25,808 nt of DNA, taken from NCBI GenBank assembly GCA_003152555.1, contig PMAL01000149.1, forward strand, positions 35,415 through 61,222, written 5' to 3'. Both the position numbers and the translations under genes were made by a program. This document shows, piece after piece, positions 21,644 through 25,808 of the stretch; the first letter of the stretch is position 1; each line of letters starts with the position of its first letter. The DNA is from Acidimicrobiaceae bacterium. GTDB lineage: Bacteria; Actinomycetota; Acidimicrobiia; Acidimicrobiales; RAAP-2. A model generated the notes under the pieces. That model was not told the origin of the DNA. It worked only from the letters and a program-made list of their open reading frames with translations, and made no database searches.

Positions 21644-22453
21644 TCAGCGTCGAGCGATGACGTCCACGTGAACCACGATGAACAGCCCGTCATCGTTGGC
21701 GGCCCACGTCAAGAACGCCTCAGCGATGTCGGTCAACTCTTGTTGTGTCGTCAGCTTGTATTCGAGACTTTGATGAGCGAACTCGCTCATTCGAACGCGG
21801 TCCGCCCACAGCTGCCCCCACCACAACCGTTCGTCGGGACGGTGAAACGTCCACGTTGATGACGACACGTCCATGGACTCAAATCCGGCCTGACGAATCC
21901 ACGTCGGTAATACGCGTCCGGCATTGGCGTTGGCGTTGTTCTTCTTCGTGAGCTGCTGGTAGATCTGCATCCACCTGTCCAGGCGTGGGTCCTCTGGGGC
22001 CCACGTAAATGCGCCGTAGTCGCTGTCGCGAACAGCGAGCAGGCCTCCAACCCGCAGTACCCGGCGCATCTCTTCAAGGGCCGCGACCGGATTGTGCAGG
22101 TGTTGGAGAACCTGGTGGGCGTAGACCACGTCGAAACGCGAATCAGCGAATTTCAGATCGTACGCACTGCCCACGTCGAAGACGACGTTCGTCTCGACAC
22201 TGGAGTTCTGGTTCTGGCGAGCCGTCGCAATGACGTCGGGCGAAAGATCAATCCCCACGGTTCGACCGGGCGCCACGCGTTGCGCGAGGTCCAACGTGAT
22301 GGTGCCCGGTCCGCAACCAACGTCCAAGAGGTCTTGACCGGGCGTGAGATAACCCAGGAGAAATCCGGCCGAATTCTCTGCGGTGCGCCACTGGTGACTG
22401 CGCAGCACTGACTCGTGATGCCCGTGAGAATATCGTCCGGCGTTGTTCAACAC
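21644..22453 (-). CDS. Class I SAM-dependent methyltransferase
   Basis: The 269-residue protein has the Rossmann motif I LLDVGCGPGTITLDLAQRV (about 42-60), the acidic post-I strand TVGIDLSPDVI, FDVGSAYDLKFADSRFDVVY as motifs II/post-II, and VLRVGGLLAVRDSDYGAF as motif III. The order is that of the UbiE/Methyltransf_11 group. The carboxy 90 residues, with many Trp, form a substrate cap of unknown specificity. The start is GTG at 22453; TAGCCT lies 6 nt upstream. It converges on the DinB gene with 58 nt between them and no visible terminator. Confidence 0.92.
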   Translation of the reverse strand: MLNNAGRYSHGHHESVLRSHQWRTAENSAGFLLGYLTPGQDLLDVGCGPGTITLDLAQRVAPGRTVGIDLSPDVIATARQNQNSSVETNVVFDVGSAYDLKFADSRFDVVYAHQVLQHLHNPVAALEEMRRVLRVGGLLAVRDSDYGAFTWAPEDPRLDRWMQIYQQLTKKNNANANAGRVLPTWIRQAGFESMDVSSSTWTFHRPDERLWWGQLWADRVRMSEFAHQSLEYKLTTQQELTDIAEAFLTWAANDDGLFIVVHVDVIARR

Positions 22454-22459
22454 GCCACC

Positions 22460-22465
22460 AGGCTA
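22460..22465 (-). promoter_or_regulatory. -10 element of the methyltransferase gene, leaderless
   Basis: TAGCCT on the minus strand, 6 nt before GTG 22453. Confidence 0.55.
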
Positions 22466-22491
22466 ACGAGGGCCGCAACGGCGTTGACGTC

Positions 22492-22860
22492 CTACTCCGG
22501 TATCTGCGTGCTCAGACAAAAGGGATGACCGGCGGGATCGAACAGAACCACGTATCGCTCCGGCGCCGGTTGAAAGTCGGACCGCACGGCGCCGAGGCGC
22601 ACCGCGTCGACCACAGCTTCTTCTAAGTTGTCGACCGCCAAATCCAAGTGCATCTGTTTTGGCGCGTCGCTGCCGGGCCAGGTTGGGGGTTGGTAGTCGT
22701 CAATTTTCACCGCGGCAAACCACACTTGCTCCGTCTTGACCGCAACAAAATGGTCGCTCGTGAACGCCACCTCTCCACCAAGAAGTTTGGCCCAAAACGC
22801 GGCCAACGTCGTTGGATCGGCACAGTCGAGCGCCACCGATCCCAGTCGAATATTTCTCAT
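22492..22860 (-). CDS. VOC family protein, paralogue of the one at 12998
   Basis: This 122-residue VOC protein opens with IRLGSVALDCADPTTLAAFW, then has PKQMHLDLAVDNLEEAVVDA and ends LFDPAGHPFCLSTQIPE. The same three blocks, in the same order and at the same spacing, occur in the VOC protein encoded at 12624-12998, so the two are paralogues about 10 kb apart. A possible metal ligand His is in MHLDL. The function is probably small-molecule binding or detoxification and remains unknown. A GTG at 22866 is in frame, but ATG 22860 is chosen because TAACTT lies 7 nt before it, whereas the GTG would be only 1 nt from the -10. Confidence 0.9.
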   Translation of the reverse strand: MRNIRLGSVALDCADPTTLAAFWAKLLGGEVAFTSDHFVAVKTEQVWFAAVKIDDYQPPTWPGSDAPKQMHLDLAVDNLEEAVVDAVRLGAVRSDFQPAPERYVVLFDPAGHPFCLSTQIPE

Positions 22861-22867
22861 TTCCACG

Positions 22868-22873
22868 AAGTTA
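22868..22873 (-). promoter_or_regulatory. -10 element of the VOC gene at 22860, leaderless
   Basis: TAACTT on the minus strand, 7-nt spacer to the ATG. Confidence 0.55.
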
Positions 22874-22964
22874 GTCCGTCACCGACGACAATGGCATCAC
22901 CAAGCGATATTTCGACTCAGGTTGTCGTCAAAAAATTAGTGGCGACGGTGTGCCCGAACGTCAC

Positions 22965-23270
22965 CTACAACTCGGGGTTCTCAAAATTTCGAGAATACAT
23001 TTCTTGCGAGACCGAGATGTCGTACCACGAGTAAAACTCCTCCCGACCTCGACGCTGAGCGAGCTGGTGCTCGGGATGCTGGGCCCACGCTTGATGGCTC
23101 TCGATATCTCTAAAGCGCACCACCGTCACCCTCTCGCCGTCCGGAGAGATATAAAACTTCTGATCAATGAAACCGTCAATCTGTTCGACCAGACAGCTCA
23201 TCTGCGTGGCGACGACATCATAAGCATCCTCGATGCCGGGTCGCAGGCGGCTTCGGAATACCGTCACCAT
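22965..23270 (-). CDS. Antibiotic biosynthesis monooxygenase (ABM) domain protein
   Basis: The 101-residue protein is a dimeric alpha/beta-barrel of the ABM family: VTVFRSRLRPGIEDAYDVVA as strand 1 and helix, then DGFIDQKFYISPDGERVTVV, then a helix with SHQAWAQHPEHQLAQRRGRE. The end SWYDISVSQ is the last strand. Family members include cofactor-free quinol monooxygenases and haem degraders; nothing fixes the substrate. ATG 23270 is preferred over GTG 23276 because AGAGG sits 5 nt before it. It is one of the few genes here with a usable ribosome binding site. It is divergent from the GNAT gene at 23401. Confidence 0.88.
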   Translation of the reverse strand: MVTVFRSRLRPGIEDAYDVVATQMSCLVEQIDGFIDQKFYISPDGERVTVVRFRDIESHQAWAQHPEHQLAQRRGREEFYSWYDISVSQEMYSRNFENPEL

Positions 23271-23388
23271 GGTCACCTCTTAATCCTGCCACAGCAGTTG
23301 GCAGTTGCCTTGAGTGGCCGGAATCTGAACGGCCTCGTACCATACGGGCACCGTGGCACTCTTGTTGCGAACATGCGAGGGTGCCGGA

Positions 23389-23394
23389 CAGACT
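23389..23394 (+). promoter_or_regulatory. -10 element of the GNAT gene at 23401, leaderless
   Basis: CAGACT with a 6-nt spacer to GTG 23401. Confidence 0.45.
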
Positions 23395-23400
23395 GTGACG

Positions 23401-23892
23401 GTGACCGAGGTGGCGCTGCGACCAATCGACGACCAAGACCGTTCGGTGCTTGACAAGTTCTGGCAGCTCTATAAGCACGACCTGTCGGAGTTTCGAAACT
23501 CTCATCCCGACAAGAGTGGGCTCTTTGGCGATGAGCGATTGCTCACGTTCTTCGGCGACGCGGATCGAGTCGCCTATCTCATGTATGGTGCCGAGCGCCC
23601 GGTTGGCTTCGCGTTCGTCAGGGGACTCGACGCACCGGCACGAGTCGTGGCTGAGTTTTTTGTCGTTCGCAGCGTGCGCCGGACCGGTATCGGGCTAAAA
23701 GCCGCGCAGCAGTTACTGCAACTTCATCCGGGCCAATGGGAAATTCCCTTCCAGGAGGAAAATCCAGGAGCGGCCCGATTCTGGCGCGCCGTGGCGGCGA
23801 GCGTGACGAGCGGTAACTTTCATGAAGAACGTCGACAGGACCCCGAACGCTCGTTCATTCCGCCCGACGTCTGGATTACCCTCACCGTTTGA
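23401..23892 (+). CDS. GNAT family acetyltransferase
   Basis: The 163-residue protein has VALRPIDDQDRSVLDKFWQL at the first strand and helix, AYLMYGAERPVGFAFVRG in the middle, and VVAEFFVVRSVRRTGIGLKA with the acetyl-CoA loop RRTGIG (about residues 96-101). PFQEENPGAARFWRAVA follows as the beta5/alpha4 segment. This is the 'predicted acetyltransferase' type of GNAT that often handles small molecules. The frame is open upstream to 23353, and GTG at 23395 is a close alternative. GTG 23401 is chosen because CAGACT precedes it by 6 nt. It is the fourth GNAT in the window and has no partner gene. Confidence 0.87.
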   Translation: MTEVALRPIDDQDRSVLDKFWQLYKHDLSEFRNSHPDKSGLFGDERLLTFFGDADRVAYLMYGAERPVGFAFVRGLDAPARVVAEFFVVRSVRRTGIGLKAAQQLLQLHPGQWEIPFQEENPGAARFWRAVAASVTSGNFHEERRQDPERSFIPPDVWITLTV

Positions 23893-23974
23893 CGACCTCA
23901 ATCAACCGCAATCGGACATCACGATAGGGCGCCCGTCGACGTCACTGAAGCTCGACACGTGCGCGACTGCTTGG

Positions 23975-23980
23975 TAAATT
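23975..23980 (+). promoter_or_regulatory. -10 element of the truncated VOC gene, leaderless
   Basis: TAAATT with a 6-nt spacer to ATG 23987. The promoter looks intact although the gene behind it is broken. Confidence 0.55.
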
Positions 23981-23986
23981 CAGGCA

Positions 23987-24079
23987 ATGGAACCGCGCAT
24001 TTCCTTCGTCACGCTCGCGGTAGAGGACCTTGAGCGCACGCGAGAACTTTCGCGCAGTCCAATCTCCCTGAAAAGTTGA
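23987..24079 (+). pseudogene. Truncated VOC gene, amino terminus only
   Basis: ATG 23987 opens a frame whose first 18 or so codons (EPRISFVTLAVEDLERTR) are a typical VOC first strand and helix. Where a VOC protein would continue with a Phe-Tyr helix end, the sequence changes character (ELSRSPISLKS) and stops at TGA 24077-24079. The rest of the domain is missing. The same frame runs on into glycosyltransferase sequence, so a deletion seems to have joined two genes. The 5' promoter of the VOC gene is kept. Confidence 0.7.
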
Positions 24080-24691
24080 CCGGCGTGGATGGACATCGTG
24101 GGGCCACCCAGTATGTACGCCCCGTTGGGCGATTGATGGCCCGGCAACCAATCACCGCTCGTGTATCTCACATTTGGCTCGATGGCCAATGGGTCCAAGG
24201 CTGGTCAGGACCTTTTTCGAACTGTGCACTCGACAATCCAAGATCTCGACACCGGGATTTTGGCGACCACCGGTTCCAAAACGAAGCTCGACACTTTGGA
24301 CACTGCCGACAACGTGCACATCGAGTCGTGGATCGCTCAGGAAGATATATTCCCCTTCGCTTCGATGGTGATCTGCCACGGAGGCTCGGGCACCACTTTT
24401 GGCGCGCTCGCCGCAGGCGTTCCGCTCATTTTCCTACCGACGTTCGCCGACCAGCCAACCAACGCTGCACTTAAGGAAGGGGCCGGAGCGGACATCATCG
24501 TGGGCGACGGTAGCGGGTCTGTCGAGTCGAACTCAGAGTCGTCGCACACGCGGATGCCACTGCTGCGAGACGCCATTGCTGACTTGCTCGGCAAACCAAA
24601 GTATCGCGACGCGGCTCGTGCACTGGGTGAAGAGATAAATGCTGACGAACCAATCAACTCACTCGTCCACAAGATTGCGGCGAGTGTGTGA
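24080..24691 (+). pseudogene. Glycosyltransferase (GT1 family) carboxy-terminal remnant
   Basis: In the same frame as the VOC fragment the sequence reads PAWMDIVGPPSMYAPLGD, a TGA at 24134-24136, then WPGNQSPLVYLTFGSMANGS and an intact carboxy domain to TGA 24689-24691. The latter has ESWIAQEDIFPFASMVICHG, GGSGTTFGALAAGVPLIFLP and FADQPTNAALKEGAGADI, the sugar-nucleotide site of UGT/macrolide-type glycosyltransferases. The acceptor-binding amino domain (about 200 residues) is absent. The longest uninterrupted ORF is 24161-24691 (GTG start, 176 residues). A lone carboxy domain is unlikely to be an active transferase. Both stops are TGA, one transition away from TGG or CGA, which fits decay by point mutation. 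Confidence 0.75.
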
Positions 24692-24724
24692 TCGCAGGTT
24701 CACCGAACCACGTCGCGTTAGCGA

Positions 24725-25060
24725 CTAATTAGCGCTCTCGACTCGTTCGATCAACGCCTTCAGGGAGGCAACTTCCACGTGCAGTGCCGTTCGACCGTTG
24801 TGAGTGATTGACACCCACGTTCTCGGCCGGCGCCCGTCCACTCCCTTGGTGACGCGAACGAGTCCCGCTTCTTCTAAGACTCGGATGTGCTGAGAGAGAT
24901 TGCCGGCCGTGAGCGCCATGGACTCTTGCAAGAATCGAAACTCCACGCGACGAGCCCCGTTGAGGATCGTGAGCAGCCCGAGACGAACTCGTTGATGGAC
25001 AACTTCGTCAATGCCCTTGGTCGGGCTGTCATCCGTTGAGTTAAGGTCCTCGTTATTCAT
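24725..25060 (-). CDS. Winged-helix transcriptional regulator (ArsR/MarR-like)
   Basis: The 111-residue protein contains one winged helix-turn-helix: VRLGLLTILNGARRVEFRFL, then the recognition region MALTAGNLSQHIRVLEEAGL and the wing VRVTKGVDGRRPRTWVSIT. It resembles short regulators annotated as transcriptional regulators with a MarR_2/HTH_34 domain, many of which are encoded next to a membrane protein. The Cys metal ligands of classic ArsR sensors are absent. The ATG lies 3 nt after the stop codon of the upstream membrane protein gene, so they are probably co-transcribed and the regulator may control its own operon. The effector is unknown. Confidence 0.9.
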   Translation of the reverse strand: MNNEDLNSTDDSPTKGIDEVVHQRVRLGLLTILNGARRVEFRFLQESMALTAGNLSQHIRVLEEAGLVRVTKGVDGRRPRTWVSITHNGRTALHVEVASLKALIERVESAN

Positions 25061-25063
25061 GGC

Positions 25064-25808
25064 TTACGTGGACTGCAGGGCGTGCCGGGTTCGCCGACCC
25101 ACCAACCAGAAGACAACTCCGCCCACGATGAGATAGAGACCGGGCAGAATCAGGTTGGGCAGACCCTGATCGCGGCCGTTCCAATTGGCACCCATGCCCA
25201 ATCGCGAAAAGAGGTTGCTCACGTTGTACAGCGTGGAAAGAAGCGCGAGACCGAAGAAGCCCACAACAAAGAGCGAAAATGACCACCGGCGCTCAATTGC
25301 GGCCAGCACGCCCAACACCACCGCAATGACCAACAACGCCTGCATGCCTCGAATCCAGAAATCCCCCGGGATATCAATGGTCACCCACCCTCGGCTGGCG
25401 ACGGCGAGTGCCAACGCCGCCGTGCCGACGCAGGCGAATGGCCAAATGCGACCGGACACGCCTGAGGACCGGGCACGAACTCGGTAAAAGGCGACAATCG
25501 TACAGATGGCCACGAAGATGCTGATTGTCCAATAAGTGGTGGCCCAGGGACTGACGTTCTGGGACACAGACGGCGTACCCAACCCGGCGCCAAAGGGCCC
25601 CTCGGACACGAACCTGACCGTGCAGTAAAAACCGTTCGTGGCGGAGTGACAGCCCGGGGAGTGTGCCGAGAGCCCGGGGCTGCGATAGAAGAACGTCGCC
25701 ACCAATACAACAATGCCGAAGACGATGAGAGAGAACCAACTGCCGTCGCGAGCGACACGTGTGCGACGCCGCAGTTGATCCGCGTAGGCCAGGACTGCCG
25801 TGGGTTGA
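25064..25808 (-). CDS. Integral membrane protein paired with the regulator, 5'-partial
   Basis: The frame is open to the end of the window on the minus strand, so the amino terminus is missing or close to the edge; the TTG at 25705 lies inside a hydrophobic helix and is not a credible start. From the edge the protein reads AVLAYADQLRRRTRVARDGS, then a first helix (SLIVFGIVVLVATFFY) and a periplasmic-type loop with two Cys (HSPGCHS and FYCTV). About five further helices follow, ending with LILPGLYLIVGGVVFWLVG and a short basic tail. There is no enzymatic motif. It is followed after 3 nt by the winged-helix regulator. I do not recognise the family. Confidence 0.8.
   Translation of the reverse strand, partial: QPTAVLAYADQLRRRTRVARDGSWFSLIVFGIVVLVATFFYRSPGLSAHSPGCHSATNGFYCTVRFVSEGPFGAGLGTPSVSQNVSPWATTYWTISIFVAICTIVAFYRVRARSSGVSGRIWPFACVGTAALALAVASRGWVTIDIPGDFWIRGMQALLVIAVVLGVLAAIERRWSFSLFVVGFFGLALLSTLYNVSNLFSRLGMGANWNGRDQGLPNLILPGLYLIVGGVVFWLVGRRTRHALQST

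Noticed and set aside
24077..24136. TGA codons read as tryptophan or selenocysteine in the VOC-glycosyltransferase frame
   Set aside because: TGA ends several intact genes here (for example the first gene and CBS), and no selenocysteine-type hairpin was noticed. A broken chimeric gene explains the stops better.
23980..24198. Minus-strand ORF of 72 codons over the chimeric region
   Set aside because: It is antisense to recognisable VOC and glycosyltransferase sequence, and its product matches no family I know.
1..25808. CRISPR array, tRNA, rRNA, transposase, integrase or toxin-antitoxin locus
   Set aside because: No direct-repeat array, tRNA-like cloverleaf or mobile-element protein was seen on either strand while reading the window; no computational scan was possible.

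Overview
The window looks like a chromosomal stretch of a moderately high-GC actinobacterium, possibly of the Acidimicrobiia; the rank below phylum is a guess. Supporting signs are an actinobacterial-type cystathionine beta-synthase/cystathionine gamma-synthase pair, three DinB-fold proteins of the kind linked to mycothiol chemistry, and a very large share of leaderless promoters (TAnnnT exactly 6-7 nt before an ATG or GTG). No tRNA, rRNA, CRISPR array, insertion sequence, phage gene or recognisable defence locus was seen. Genes are packed tightly and most are single-gene transcription units.

Layout. 1-435: end of a membrane protein. 455-2334: prephenate dehydratase followed 2 nt later by a CHAD-domain protein. 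2436-5303: PLP amino-acid decarboxylase and an agmatinase-family ureohydrolase (convergent, overlapping 4 bp), then an SRPBCC protein divergent from the ureohydrolase with overlapping -10 elements. 5275-7914: DUF3048 protein, then a tightly overlapping three-gene unit with a PaiB-like FMN-binding protein and two GNAT acetyltransferases. 7954-10231: ClC chloride channel/transporter, ICMT-like membrane methyltransferase and a small Cys/His protein. 10280-12998: FMN-dependent L-lactate dehydrogenase type enzyme, TIGR03086 DinB-fold protein, HEAT-repeat protein and a VOC protein. 13046-15576: transsulfuration operon CBS-CGS. 15735-18412: GNAT, membrane protein, O-methyltransferase and secreted protein. 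18538-20344: VOC protein and an unusually ordered CaiB/BaiF CoA-transferase. 20414-23892: small stand-alone enzymes (DUF664, DinB, SAM methyltransferase, VOC, ABM monooxygenase, GNAT). 23987-24691: a chimeric pseudogene, with a VOC amino terminus running in frame into the carboxy half of a GT1 glycosyltransferase and two in-frame TGA codons. 24725-25808: winged-helix regulator coupled to a membrane protein that runs off the window.

How genes work together. The CBS-CGS operon would move sulfur between homocysteine, cystathionine and cysteine. Amino-acid decarboxylase, ureohydrolase and the PaiB/GNAT unit could all touch polyamine or amine metabolism, but this link is inferred. Many of the remaining genes are small detoxification-type folds (VOC, DinB, GNAT, ABM), each with its own promoter. 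I did not find a convincing new multi-gene system. The strongest observations are the uniform leaderless architecture, a probable ATC start codon, the chimeric VOC-glycosyltransferase relic, a six-codon mini-ORF overlapping a VOC gene, and the permuted-looking CoA-transferase.
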